Source: Ignavibacteriaceae bacterium (lineage in GTDB: Bacteria > Bacteroidota > Ignavibacteria > Ignavibacteriales > Ignavibacteriaceae). From it: DNA of 64,000 bases. Made by a program: the position numbers and the translations under genes. The notes under the pieces are model-generated. The model worked only from the letters and a program-made list of their open reading frames with translations, made no database searches and was not told the DNA's origin. Positions 25,765 through 35,667 of this stretch are shown one piece after another. How positions within the stretch are numbered: position 1 is the first letter of the stretch; each line of letters starts with the position of its first letter. Location of the stretch: positions 1 through 64,000 of the forward strand of contig JAHBUO010000002.1 in NCBI GenBank assembly GCA_019638025.1, given 5' to 3'.

Positions 25765-27720
25765 ATGAAATATACAAATACGATTAGAATTGCTTTTCAA
25801 AGCATAATTTTATTACTTATTGGTTATGTAGCTGTCAGACCGGTGTTTGATACTGCTTATGTTGCTGATTTTGAATCATATTGTCCATTTGGTGGGCTGT
25901 CATCTTTAGGTAGCAAACTGAATCAAGGGACAATGGCTTGTAATATGAGTGAAACACAAGTTTTCCTCGGAATCGGTTTGTTAATCGGTGTTATTGTAAT
26001 CGGGAAATTATTCTGTAGTTACATTTGTCCGATTGGTTCAGTTACAGAGTGGTTGGGAAAACTTGGGGCTAAACTTAAAGTAAGAATGGAAATGCCTAAA
26101 TTTTTAGACAGACCACTTCGTTCATTGAAATATGTGATATTATTCTTCTCATTGTACTATACAATGACAAGCAGTGAGTTATTCTGTAAGGAATTTGACC
26201 CATACTTTGCGAGTGTTAATTTATTTAGTAATTCAGATATTGCTCTCTATTTCGCAATTCCTGCGTTTGCATTAACAATTTTGGGATCAATCTTTTTTAG
26301 ATTATTCTGGTGTAAATATTTATGTCCGCTGGGAGCAGTTAGTAATATATTCTTGAACATTGCCGGTGCGGCTGTAATAATAGTTCTTTATATTATAGCA
26401 AATGCTCTTGGTGCAGAATTAAGCTTGGTTTGGTTAGTTGCAGGATTAGTTTTGGTCGGATTAATAAATGAACTTGGTTTTATGCGAAGTTATTTAATGC
26501 CATTACCAAAGATTGTTCGTAATACTGATAAATGTACAGATTGTGGATTGTGTGAAACCGCTTGTCATCAAGGAATTAAATTAACCGAGTTTGAGAAAAT
26601 TAATCATATTGATTGCAACTTGTGTACAGACTGTGTTTATGCCTGTCCCGTGAGAAATTCATTGAAGGTTAACGATAGTAAAAATCTAAAATATCTTGCA
26701 CCGATTGCAACATTAGTACTAGTATTATTGAGTATTGGAGCCTCATACAATTTTGAATTTACCACCATTTCTGAAAGATGGGGCAACTTTGAAAAAGTTG
26801 AAGATATTGCAGTATATGAACAATCCGGATTAAAGAACGTAAAATGTTACGGTAGTGCAATGTCTCTTAAAAATCAACTGGAAAATGTTGATGGGATTTA
26901 TGGTTTAGATGCTTATGCAAAGTCTCATTCGGTAGCAATATATTTTGACCCAAAAGTTATTTCGGAAAAGAAAGTGAAGAAATCTCTTTTCACCCCAATA
27001 AAAATGGAAGTGAGAAAATCAAAAGAAAAACTTGATTCACTTGCTATGTGGGAAGGAGGAATAAATGGATTATTTGATTTAATAGATTTCAATAATCTTT
27101 TCTATACTCTGAAAGAAGATGAAGGTGTTTTTGGATTCGAAACACATTTTGGTGAGCCGGTATTAGCAACAATTTTCTATAATCCGGCATTAACAAATTC
27201 CGACAAAATAATCGCACAAATCGAAAAAGATTATGTGATGGCAAAGAAACCGAAAGGTGAAGAAAAAATCGAACTGAATTTTGACGTTGAAAAGAAGGGA
27301 CAGCAAAAGGGATTTATTCAGTTTGAAGATTACACCAAGAGAATTTTCAGACCATACGATAGATTGTTTAACGAATATAAAACTTATGAGCCGGAACAAT
27401 TATCGGTTTTTATTTTTCCGATGCCTGAAGCCGGAATACCGTCTATGAGAAGAAATTTTGGGCAACTTACAAGCCATCTTTCAGCTGATGATGGCATTGT
27501 TCGGCTCTCAACAAGATTTGATAACGGACCAACAGCATACTTATTCTTTGATCCATCTCAAACCGATGTTGAAAAAATCAAATCAGCACTAACAAAAGAA
27601 ATATTAACTATATTTGTTTCGGAGAGTGAAACAAAAGATGTTGAAAATCCATTTAAGATTGTTCCGGATGGAACCGTTAAAAAGTATTCGGAAATTAACA
27701 TTGATGAAGAAGAAGATTAA
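25765..27720 (+). CDS. Membrane polyferredoxin (NapH/CcoG-like) with C-terminal HMA-like domains
   Basis: A 651-aa inner-membrane protein. Five or six helices carry two CxxxCP loops (FCSYICP, WCKYLCP) typical of NapH/NosR-type membrane ferredoxins. Two [4Fe-4S] motifs follow at about 253-295: CTDCGLCETAC and CNLCTDCVYACP. After a further helix (about 312-328), residues about 345-410 read as a heavy-metal-associated fold (VKCYGSAMSLKNQLENVDG), keeping the first Cys of CxxC but with Ser at the second. A further ferredoxin-like repeat appears at about 545-620 (FFDPSQTDVEKIKSAL). It is probably a quinol-to-periplasm or quinol-to-metal electron conduit. The substrate is unknown. Confidence 0.85.
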   Translation: MKYTNTIRIAFQSIILLLIGYVAVRPVFDTAYVADFESYCPFGGLSSLGSKLNQGTMACNMSETQVFLGIGLLIGVIVIGKLFCSYICPIGSVTEWLGKLGAKLKVRMEMPKFLDRPLRSLKYVILFFSLYYTMTSSELFCKEFDPYFASVNLFSNSDIALYFAIPAFALTILGSIFFRLFWCKYLCPLGAVSNIFLNIAGAAVIIVLYIIANALGAELSLVWLVAGLVLVGLINELGFMRSYLMPLPKIVRNTDKCTDCGLCETACHQGIKLTEFEKINHIDCNLCTDCVYACPVRNSLKVNDSKNLKYLAPIATLVLVLLSIGASYNFEFTTISERWGNFEKVEDIAVYEQSGLKNVKCYGSAMSLKNQLENVDGIYGLDAYAKSHSVAIYFDPKVISEKKVKKSLFTPIKMEVRKSKEKLDSLAMWEGGINGLFDLIDFNNLFYTLKEDEGVFGFETHFGEPVLATIFYNPALTNSDKIIAQIEKDYVMAKKPKGEEKIELNFDVEKKGQQKGFIQFEDYTKRIFRPYDRLFNEYKTYEPEQLSVFIFPMPEAGIPSMRRNFGQLTSHLSADDGIVRLSTRFDNGPTAYLFFDPSQTDVEKIKSALTKEILTIFVSESETKDVENPFKIVPDGTVKKYSEINIDEEED

Positions 27721-27754
27721 CTAAACAATCAATAAAACAAAAAGCGAGGTTCAT

Positions 27755-30160
27755 ATGAAAAAAATGTTCACATTGTTTTTCTTGCTTCTGTTTGTAAACG
27801 GTTATTCACAATCGTTTACTTGGCAGTGGCTAAACCCGAAACCGCATGGAAACGCCATGAGGTCAGTTAATGTTATTGCCCCGAACACAGTTATTGCCTT
27901 CGGAGCAGCAGGTACAGTGCAAAAGTCTACTAATAATGGGACTACATGGAGTGTTAAAAATGTAGACACGCTGGGACGTGAATTTAGGGCAGCTCACTTT
28001 TTCAACGCTACTACAGGATTTGTATGTGGATCAAGTGGTCTTTTAATGAAAACAGTTGACGGTGGTGAAACTTTTACATATGTAACATCCGGCACAACTA
28101 ATTTGCTTTATGATATCGAATTTGTTGATGCAAATGTTGGTTATGCAAGTGGATCTTCCGGAACAATGATTAAAACTACAGATGGTGGTGCTACATGGTC
28201 TAATTTAACTACCGGAACAACTTTGGCAATTTATGGATTATCAGCTCCGGCACCTGATGTTGTGTATTTTGGAACTGCCTCATCACCTAGTGTTTTTAGA
28301 AAATCAACGGATGGTGGCGCAACATGGACAACGGTTACTCCGTCCGGTTTAACACAATCAATTTGGGGCGTACACTTTATTAATACTACAACCGGTTGGA
28401 TAGCAACTCAAAATGGTGGCAGAGTTTATGCCACAACTGATGGTGGTACTACCTGGACAAATTCAATTACTGATGGTTTAGTTGTTCCAAATGCAGTTTA
28501 TTTTACTAATGCTACAACAGGTTATGTTACAAATAATAATAATGGTAAAGTCTTTGTAACAACTGATGCAGGAGCAACATGGACTTTTGGTGACGGAACA
28601 ACAGAGCCACAATATGCGGTAGTATCTTCCGGTAGTGATGTCTTTTCTGTGGGAAGAAGTGGAACGACAACAAAAAGCACCGATGGTGGTACAACTTATA
28701 CTTTAATGGGTAATGCTGTTACAATAACTCAAATTCGCAAAATTAAATTTATTAATGCGACATTAGGAATTGGTACTGCAGGTTCTACTACTACGGGTGA
28801 CTCTTTGGGATTTTTAATCAAAACTACTGATGGTGGTAATACATGGAATCAACTTCCATATAACTTCAAAAACATTGTATATTCCCTTGCTACACCTACA
28901 CCAACTACATGGTATGTTGGAAGAGGAAGAAATGCTATTTTCAAAACAACAGATGCAGGAGCAACTTTTGTTGAGCAGACTCAGCCAACTACAGGCACAC
29001 ACAATTTCCTTGATATCAGTTTTGCAGATGAGAATAATGGTTATGCTGTTACTTCAACCGGTGGTGTAATAAAAACTACCGACGGTGGTACAACTTGGAC
29101 AAATGCAAATACCCCTTTCGGCACTACTTCAGTTTCTGCTGCTTATGTGTTTTCTCCTAATAAAGTAATTGCTGTAGCCCAGAGTGCAAAAGCATTTATG
29201 ACTACAAATGGGGGTACTTCTTGGGAAGCATTAACTACTAATATCCCGGGTAACTTCTTCACTGTTAATTTTTATGATGAAAACTTTGGTGTAATTGCAG
29301 GATTCAATTCTCCTTCCCCAGTAGCAAGTAAAACTACTGATGGTGGAGCAACATGGACAGCATTAACTTTACCCGGAGATTTTGACGGAAATAGTATCTG
29401 GGGTATCGGTTTTAGAAATACAAATACATTTTGGTTGGGCGGAATCAACGGTGCTATTTATTATACTACCGATGGTGGAACATCTTGGACAAGTTCTAAG
29501 CCTGTAACCGGAAATACTCTCTATAGCTTCGCCATTGTTGGTGATGAAATGTGGTTATCAGGTACTCAAGGAACTATCTTGAAAGGATATTCAAGCCCTT
29601 TTATTCCTGTTAATATGGTTTCCTTTAATGCTTCAATTAATGGGAATGAAGTTAATTTGAGCTGGAAGACAGCTACCGAAACCAATAATAAAGGTTTTGA
29701 TGTTGAGCGAAATGATGGTCAGTCATGGTCAAAAATCGCTTTTGTAACTGGTAATGGAACTACTACCGAAGCTAATACTTATTCATATCTTGATAAACCG
29801 GAGTCAAAAGGATTAATTAAATATCGCCTAAAACAAATTGATTTTGATGGTACTTATGAATATTCAGATATCGTTGAAGTTAATGTTGGCGCTCCTGTTA
29901 AATTTGATTTAGCACAAAATTATCCTAATCCTTTTAATCCTGTTACAACTATAAAGTACAGTTTAGCTTCTAAAACAAGTGTTGAATTGAAGATTTATAA
30001 TATTCTTGGAAAAGAAGTTGCTAGAATTGTAAATGAAGTTCAAGATGCAGGCAACTACTCGATTGAGTTTAATGCAAGCAAGTTTGCAAGCGGAGTTTAC
30101 TTCTACGAACTAAATGCCGGTACCTTCAATTCTAAAAAGAAAATGATTTTAATCAAATAA
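27755..30160 (+). CDS. Ycf48-like beta-propeller with T9SS sorting domain (module B, first)
   Basis: An 801-aa exported protein. The signal peptide ends near YSQSF, with GAGG before the ATG. Around twelve TTDGGTTW-type Asp-box repeats span residues about 40-615, followed by a fibronectin-like segment (VNMVSFNASINGNEVNL) and a T9SS tail (QNYPNPFNPVTTI ... KKMILIK). The repeats are more regular and Thr-rich than in the propeller at 16837. It stands directly before the terminator hairpin and the module B receptor, so it may belong to the end of module A's transcript or the start of module B. The function of this fold outside photosystem II assembly is not established. Confidence 0.9.
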   Translation: MKKMFTLFFLLLFVNGYSQSFTWQWLNPKPHGNAMRSVNVIAPNTVIAFGAAGTVQKSTNNGTTWSVKNVDTLGREFRAAHFFNATTGFVCGSSGLLMKTVDGGETFTYVTSGTTNLLYDIEFVDANVGYASGSSGTMIKTTDGGATWSNLTTGTTLAIYGLSAPAPDVVYFGTASSPSVFRKSTDGGATWTTVTPSGLTQSIWGVHFINTTTGWIATQNGGRVYATTDGGTTWTNSITDGLVVPNAVYFTNATTGYVTNNNNGKVFVTTDAGATWTFGDGTTEPQYAVVSSGSDVFSVGRSGTTTKSTDGGTTYTLMGNAVTITQIRKIKFINATLGIGTAGSTTTGDSLGFLIKTTDGGNTWNQLPYNFKNIVYSLATPTPTTWYVGRGRNAIFKTTDAGATFVEQTQPTTGTHNFLDISFADENNGYAVTSTGGVIKTTDGGTTWTNANTPFGTTSVSAAYVFSPNKVIAVAQSAKAFMTTNGGTSWEALTTNIPGNFFTVNFYDENFGVIAGFNSPSPVASKTTDGGATWTALTLPGDFDGNSIWGIGFRNTNTFWLGGINGAIYYTTDGGTSWTSSKPVTGNTLYSFAIVGDEMWLSGTQGTILKGYSSPFIPVNMVSFNASINGNEVNLSWKTATETNNKGFDVERNDGQSWSKIAFVTGNGTTTEANTYSYLDKPESKGLIKYRLKQIDFDGTYEYSDIVEVNVGAPVKFDLAQNYPNPFNPVTTIKYSLASKTSVELKIYNILGKEVARIVNEVQDAGNYSIEFNASKFASGVYFYELNAGTFNSKKKMILIK

Positions 30161-30178
30161 GATTAAATCAGCTTTAAT

Positions 30179-30205
30179 TAAGTGCCGGTGAAATCCCGGC
30201 ACTTA
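30179..30205 (+). terminator. Hairpin between propeller and module B receptor
   Basis: TAAGTGCCGG (30179-30188) and CCGGCACTTA (30196-30205) form a perfect 10-bp stem with a 7-base loop. The downstream T-run is weak (CTATT). It is probably a terminator separating module A from module B. Confidence 0.65.
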
Positions 30206-30241
30206 CTATTAACTCAAGATTACTAACTCATAGACTTCAAC

Positions 30242-32914
30242 ATGAAATCTTTTCTTACATTATTAATTATCATTCTATCGATTGCTAATTTGCTTCCACA
30301 GAGCAACACCGGTACAATAACCGGAAAGGTTACTGATGAAAAAGGTGAGCCGCTTTCTTTCGCTAATATAATTCTGAAAGAGACGAACAATGGAACTGCC
30401 GCTGATAAAAAAGGGGAGTTTAAAATCATTTCTCGTCCGGGCAAATTTACTATTGAGGTTTCGTTTATCGGTCATGAAAAAGTCAATAAATCGGTAGAAG
30501 TGATTAGTAATAAAAATGTGAGTCTGAATTTTGTATTGAAGAGTACGTCTTTTGAAATCGGGACTATTGAAGTTGTTGCTAAAAGTGATTTTCTTCCGAT
30601 AACGCCGGAGACTAAAACTACAATTTCCTCAAGTGAAATTGAGCACATGCAAGCCTCAAGCTTAAATGATGTGATGAAACTTACTCCGGGGGTAGAGACA
30701 ACAAATCCAACATTAAACAATGTGGAAAAGGCAACTATTCGAAGCGGAGATGCAATCGGGACACAAATAATTTTAGATGGCATCCCCATTTCAAATAATG
30801 CAAATTTGCAAGTTGGAGTTGGTTATTCTACTGCTAACAGCGGTATTGATTTGCGTTCTATTCCCGCAGAAAATATTAAAGAGGTTGAGGTAATAAGAGG
30901 AATTCCATCGGTTCAATATGGTGATTTAACGGATGGACTCCTACTCGTAAAAACAAAAGCTTCGGCCGATATACCCAAAGTTAAAATAAAGTATAATCCT
31001 CAATTATATGAAATGAATTTCAGTGCCGGACAAAGTTTTGGCAGTTGGGTCTTAAACGGAAATTTTAATATAGCTTCATCCGATAGAGATATCCGTATAG
31101 AAGGTGATGGTTACACTCGAATAGCGGCGCAATTATCGCTGGAAACAGATAGTGAAGAATCGAATTTTAAAAATATTTTTTACTTTACAAGAGCATTCGA
31201 TGAATTTAAAGAAAAGCCGGGTTATGCACTAAGGGAAGCTTGGTATAATCGTGATGTTAATGTTAAGTACACAGCTGATTACAGTAAAATCTTTGATTCG
31301 TTCAATAAGTTGTCGACAAAATTATCGGTATCATTTACTAAACAAAATTCATATGATCAAAGATTAGTATCGAGAGATAATATTGTTTTATCTGATAGAA
31401 TAATAGAGGGCTCTCAAGAAGGGCGAATTGTTTTCGGCTCATATCTTGGCTCAAAAAATATTAAAGGTGATGTTTGGAATATTTATGCCGATGCAAATTA
31501 TAATTTTAAGTTTTTTGTTGATGATTATCTCAATATTATTTTATTCGGAATCACTTACAGAAATGATTTTAATAAAGGTGAAGGAATAGTATTCGATCCA
31601 TTCTTCCCACCTTCAGTCTCAATAACAACACCGCGCTTGCGTTCATATAATGCAATCCCCGAATACACAATTTTAAGTCTCTATGCAGAAGATAGGATTA
31701 CTGGAACTTTAATCAAACCGTTTACTCTTCAAGCCGGAGTGCGGTATGAAGTTTACAGACCTGATGGTTTCAATGCGAAAGGATTTATCGGGAAAGGAGA
31801 TTTAATTGAGTCGAAAAATGGAAGCTTCCTAAATCCAAGAATTACCTTTTCGATGAATCTTACTAAGGACAGCCAAATTAGATTGGGTTATGGAGTTACT
31901 TCAAAGTCACCATCGCTCGGGATGATATTCGCTCAGGAAAGATATTATGATATCATTGATACAGTATCTGTTGTAAATCCTCAATATCCGGATAGCAACT
32001 TTTCGATTGTATCAACATTTATAAGAGAACAAGCAAATTCGGAGATAAAAGGCTACACGCAAAAAAAATATGAAATCAGCTTTGACCAACAATTTGAATT
32101 CATGGGTCTATCATTTACCGCATATAAAAATAAATCTGATGGTATGTTCATGAGTTTTGGTCAACCTACTGTTTATTATAAAAGAGCTTTTCCAAACTGG
32201 CCGGATCAATCTTCAGCTTCAATTACAAGAACTTATTTGGATTCATATTCTCAATACGCTAATAATGGTTGGCAGACAGTTGAAGGGATTGAAGCTTCTC
32301 TAACAACGAAAAGAATACCTGTTATTAATACTGTTTTTAAGCTTGATGCAGCATATACCTACTCGCAAAATGGATCGCAAAAAGGATTTTATTTCTCTTC
32401 ATCTCGATTTGTGCAGTCACTAAATCAAGATGTAATGCCGATGTTCACTCAATATGAAAGTTATTATAAAGATTTATTGATTAACTATCGATTTGAAATT
32501 CAAGCTAAAACACTTGGGATGTGGTTGACACTCCATTTCCAACAAAAACTTATCGAAATCAACGGAAGAAGAAAGTATGATGACACTCTTGCTATAGGTT
32601 ATTATACAACATCGGGACAATTAGTTTTAATTCCGGAAGAAGAAAGAAATAATCCTCAATATTCTTCCATCAAAAGAACTATTCAAGATTTCGAGTTATT
32701 TGAAGAAGACCGTCCAAATAAATGGTTGTTTAATCTAAAGGTAAGTAAGTCATTATGGCGTGGAGCGGTTATTTCTTTTTATGTGAATAACTTTTTCAAC
32801 AATCAGCCATTGTATAGAATTAGACGGAGTTCTGCTTCATCCCCATCTTATGAAAGAAGAAATCCTAATATTTTTTATGGAATTGATTTTAGCTCGACAT
32901 TTAATTTTAATTAA
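30242..32914 (+). CDS. TonB-dependent receptor without STN domain (module B)
   Basis: An 890-aa outer-membrane receptor with a signal peptide ending near LPQSN. A carboxypeptidase-regulatory-like domain occupies about 25-105 (GKVTDEKGEPLSFANI; GHEKVNKSV). The plug follows at about 120-245 (SSLNDVMKLTPGVE; PSVQYGDLTDGLL), then the barrel. Plug and early barrel motifs parallel the 8411 receptor (KTTISSSEIEH against KTTITSGEIEH; ISNNANLQ against ISNNANMQ), so the two are paralogues. The missing STN domain means it should not itself signal to FecR. Eleven bases separate its stop from the lipoprotein start. The substrate is unknown. Confidence 0.93.
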   Translation: MKSFLTLLIIILSIANLLPQSNTGTITGKVTDEKGEPLSFANIILKETNNGTAADKKGEFKIISRPGKFTIEVSFIGHEKVNKSVEVISNKNVSLNFVLKSTSFEIGTIEVVAKSDFLPITPETKTTISSSEIEHMQASSLNDVMKLTPGVETTNPTLNNVEKATIRSGDAIGTQIILDGIPISNNANLQVGVGYSTANSGIDLRSIPAENIKEVEVIRGIPSVQYGDLTDGLLLVKTKASADIPKVKIKYNPQLYEMNFSAGQSFGSWVLNGNFNIASSDRDIRIEGDGYTRIAAQLSLETDSEESNFKNIFYFTRAFDEFKEKPGYALREAWYNRDVNVKYTADYSKIFDSFNKLSTKLSVSFTKQNSYDQRLVSRDNIVLSDRIIEGSQEGRIVFGSYLGSKNIKGDVWNIYADANYNFKFFVDDYLNIILFGITYRNDFNKGEGIVFDPFFPPSVSITTPRLRSYNAIPEYTILSLYAEDRITGTLIKPFTLQAGVRYEVYRPDGFNAKGFIGKGDLIESKNGSFLNPRITFSMNLTKDSQIRLGYGVTSKSPSLGMIFAQERYYDIIDTVSVVNPQYPDSNFSIVSTFIREQANSEIKGYTQKKYEISFDQQFEFMGLSFTAYKNKSDGMFMSFGQPTVYYKRAFPNWPDQSSASITRTYLDSYSQYANNGWQTVEGIEASLTTKRIPVINTVFKLDAAYTYSQNGSQKGFYFSSSRFVQSLNQDVMPMFTQYESYYKDLLINYRFEIQAKTLGMWLTLHFQQKLIEINGRRKYDDTLAIGYYTTSGQLVLIPEEERNNPQYSSIKRTIQDFELFEEDRPNKWLFNLKVSKSLWRGAVISFYVNNFFNNQPLYRIRRSSASSPSYERRNPNIFYGIDFSSTFNFN

Positions 32915-32924
32915 AAAGAGAACG

Positions 32925-34121
32925 ATGATTATGAAAAAAAGAATACTTGTTATATCGATGATGCTTGGCATCTTAGCCTTTGTTATAAATGGATGTAGCA
33001 CAATTTTAGGTGTTGATCCAAAACCAGAAGTAACAGAACGAGAAGTAAGTTTTAATATTATTCTGAAAGATAAATCAGGGTTAATGAATTCGATATATGG
33101 CTCAGATGTGGTTAAAAACGCAACTGTCACAATTAAATCAAATTTGTTAGGAAACGAATATACTTATCAATCAGATTCTAATGGAATAATTAGTGTCTCC
33201 GGTGTGATATCAGATCTTTATTTGATAACGGCAAATAGAATTATGACTCCGGATGAAATGGTGATTGCCTCAGGCACATCTGCCAGCAATGTGAAACTCA
33301 CAAACAAATCAAAACGAATTATTGAATTCAATGCAGGTTCAAATGAGCCAATAATTATAGATATGGAAATGATTGTTGGTACTTCGCCGCTAATAATAAG
33401 TGAAATTTATGCATCGGGACCTCCCGGGTCAGGTTTATATTATCACGACAAATACGTTGAGATTTTTAATCAAACTGACTCTGTACTTTATCTGGATAGT
33501 TTAGTGATAGCAGTAGTTTATTATAGCGGATACCTGGGATTAAATTACGTCGATGACCCTGAGTATATACATTCAAAAAGCATTTGGATTTTTCCGGGCA
33601 ACGGAACAGATTATCCTATTCAACCCGGACAATTTATATTGTGTGCCCAAGATGCAATCGATCATAGAATCAATGCACCAAATAGTGTTGACCTTTCTCA
33701 AGCAGACTTTGAATTTTATAAAGACGATGCGCCTGATGTTGATAATCCAGCTATTCCGAACATGATTCGAATTTTTCAAGATAGCGGAAATGATTGGTTA
33801 ATAGCAGGTGAACGAGGTGGATTGGTGCTTGCAAAATTTCAGGTTGATTCATTAATACCTTATGATGATCAGTTTTTAATCCCTTACACTGCCGTTCTTG
33901 ATGGAGTTGAATATCTTGATGACCCTACCCGTCTCGACAAAAAAATATTAAACCAGGGTATTGATGCTGGCGCAACAGGCGGTATTCAGTTTTATACCGG
34001 TAAATCGATGGAGCGATTACTAATTTCAGACAACGGAAGAAAGATTTTAAAAGATGAAAATAATTCATCAGTTGATTTTAAAGTTCTGAACACTCCGTCG
34101 CCAGGCAGATATCACCAATAA
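32925..34121 (+). CDS. DUF4876-like lipoprotein (module B)
   Basis: The start is ATG 32925 (or 32931), where an AAAGAG site lies upstream and the signal peptide is clean. Earlier in-frame ATGs fall inside the receptor gene. The lipobox is INGC, with Cys near residue 24. The mature protein has a CNA-like strand region, then ISEIYASGP and KYVEIFNQTD, matching the order in the module A lipoprotein, and ends in GKSMER and TPSPGRYH. The length is about 398 aa. It is probably a lipoprotein partner of the preceding TonB receptor. The family name rests on pattern recognition. Confidence 0.8.
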   Translation: MIMKKRILVISMMLGILAFVINGCSTILGVDPKPEVTEREVSFNIILKDKSGLMNSIYGSDVVKNATVTIKSNLLGNEYTYQSDSNGIISVSGVISDLYLITANRIMTPDEMVIASGTSASNVKLTNKSKRIIEFNAGSNEPIIIDMEMIVGTSPLIISEIYASGPPGSGLYYHDKYVEIFNQTDSVLYLDSLVIAVVYYSGYLGLNYVDDPEYIHSKSIWIFPGNGTDYPIQPGQFILCAQDAIDHRINAPNSVDLSQADFEFYKDDAPDVDNPAIPNMIRIFQDSGNDWLIAGERGGLVLAKFQVDSLIPYDDQFLIPYTAVLDGVEYLDDPTRLDKKILNQGIDAGATGGIQFYTGKSMERLLISDNGRKILKDENNSSVDFKVLNTPSPGRYHQ

Positions 34122-34133
34122 ATTATTTTGAAA

Positions 34134-35648
34134 ATGAAAAAGATATTATCATTACTTATTATAGCGACTATTAATATTTCCGGACAATCTTTTGTAAAAG
34201 AATTTCCATCAGGATTTTCAACGGTATTCAAAAACTTATCGGAAGTAAACAGTTATTATTTTGGAGGAAATCCGGCTCAACTCAATTTTAGTATTGAAGA
34301 TGAACTTCTGGCATTAAACTCAAACAACTACTATGATGAAGGTTCTTTTAAAAAAGTTATTGACCCGAAATCAACTCGAAATTATGTACTGTCGGCATCA
34401 GGAAAGAAAAGCATTACTGAAAATCAAAATTTCAAAGGAAGTTTTGGATTCCAAAGAAATGAGAGAGTTGATTGGCAGTGGCTTTTTACACGAGATTATA
34501 ATTCGGGAAATCCTTTTCTTTTGGGGGATAGTACAACCGGAAAATCCAGAATAAACGGTATTGTAATGAATGCTGAATATTCTGCAAGATTAACTGAAGA
34601 CCTGAATTTCGGAGCAAATTTATTTTATGGAGTTGATGAAGCTTTAAAAACAGTATCGCCACGACCCACTGCAATACATCGTGATATTAAAGGGCGTGTT
34701 GGAGTGAACTACAGTTTATTCAGTAATTTCTCAGCCGGCTTATTTGTTGAGGTTGCAGATAATAATGAGCGAATCTCTTATCGAGAAGATGAAGGGGCAA
34801 TTACTCAAGAAACAATTATTATGAAATTCAAGGGTTACGACTTTCCAAACATCTTCAGAAAGAAGACGGAAACACGCTATTCATATTTTAATGGATATAA
34901 ATCGGGTCTAACTTTCGAATATATACCATTTCGCAACTCGATATTAACCGGATATTTTTCTGCAGGTTATGAAAAAAATAATGTGAAAGATGACGCTATC
35001 AGTCCCAAGTCAGAAGGTTTTTGGAGTGATGATGTTATTAATGGTGGCGTACAATATTATCAAATAATATCAAATAGTTTTCAAATTGGATTGGTCTATA
35101 AGTTAAATAAAAATTCCGGTTGGGGAAAATATAGCCCTTATAATGTTCTTTATTATGATAGAGAAAATACTAGTCACGAAATTGAATCGGGAGTCTCATT
35201 CCAATTATTAAAGCAAACTTATCTTGGATTAGAACTTGGTTTAGGTGCTACCAACATAAGTGAAAATGACCATTACTCTTCTGTTACTTCAAAAAGTTCA
35301 TTGTTAAGCTATTTGGGGAGAGTGGGATTTTCTCATAAGATAAATGATGTATTATCCTCCGTATTGAGTTATGCAATAAAACTTAATACAATTTCAGAGG
35401 GGAATATAACAGAAGTCTCCCCCGGAGTTTATTACACATCGTTTATGAAATATGATTTACTATTTGAGCAAACAGATTATTATGCACACACAGTTGCATT
35501 ATCTGCATCCTATTCGATTAGTAACACCGATAAAATTCTTTTATATGTAAATTATAACTATTTGCAACCTCGTAATTCAGTTGTTTTTGGTAACAGCTCG
35601 AAATCGATAGTTGATGTTAATCTTGAGTACAGATTAAAAGTTTATTAA
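34134..35648 (+). CDS. Outer-membrane beta-barrel protein, DUF6850-like (module B)
   Basis: About 504 aa from ATG 34134; the in-frame TTG at 34128 adds two residues and is less likely. The signal peptide ends near ISGQS. The mature part begins with a YYFGGNPAQ segment, shared with the barrel at 15347, then alternates strands typical of a barrel and ends in LEYRLKVY, an aromatic C-terminus. It follows the DUF4876-like lipoprotein with a 12-bp gap, as in module A but without the ABC genes inserted between. This shows that the receptor, lipoprotein and barrel form the conserved core and that the ABC/DUF4857 genes are an addition. Confidence 0.78.
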   Translation: MKKILSLLIIATINISGQSFVKEFPSGFSTVFKNLSEVNSYYFGGNPAQLNFSIEDELLALNSNNYYDEGSFKKVIDPKSTRNYVLSASGKKSITENQNFKGSFGFQRNERVDWQWLFTRDYNSGNPFLLGDSTTGKSRINGIVMNAEYSARLTEDLNFGANLFYGVDEALKTVSPRPTAIHRDIKGRVGVNYSLFSNFSAGLFVEVADNNERISYREDEGAITQETIIMKFKGYDFPNIFRKKTETRYSYFNGYKSGLTFEYIPFRNSILTGYFSAGYEKNNVKDDAISPKSEGFWSDDVINGGVQYYQIISNSFQIGLVYKLNKNSGWGKYSPYNVLYYDRENTSHEIESGVSFQLLKQTYLGLELGLGATNISENDHYSSVTSKSSLLSYLGRVGFSHKINDVLSSVLSYAIKLNTISEGNITEVSPGVYYTSFMKYDLLFEQTDYYAHTVALSASYSISNTDKILLYVNYNYLQPRNSVVFGNSSKSIVDVNLEYRLKVY

Positions 35649-35667
35649 TAAAAATGGAGAATAAATA

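Noticed and set aside
12513..27720. Nitrous-oxide reductase maturation cluster (NosF/NosY plus NosR/NapH-like polyferredoxin)
   Set aside because: An ATPase/permease pair and a polyferredoxin are present, but there is no NosZ, NosD or NosL, and the genes are embedded in a TonB receptor locus about 10 kb apart.
30472..30789. Antisense open frame of 105 codons inside the module B receptor
   Set aside because: It overlaps the conserved receptor domain and plug, has no ribosome site, and its composition is that of antisense coding DNA.
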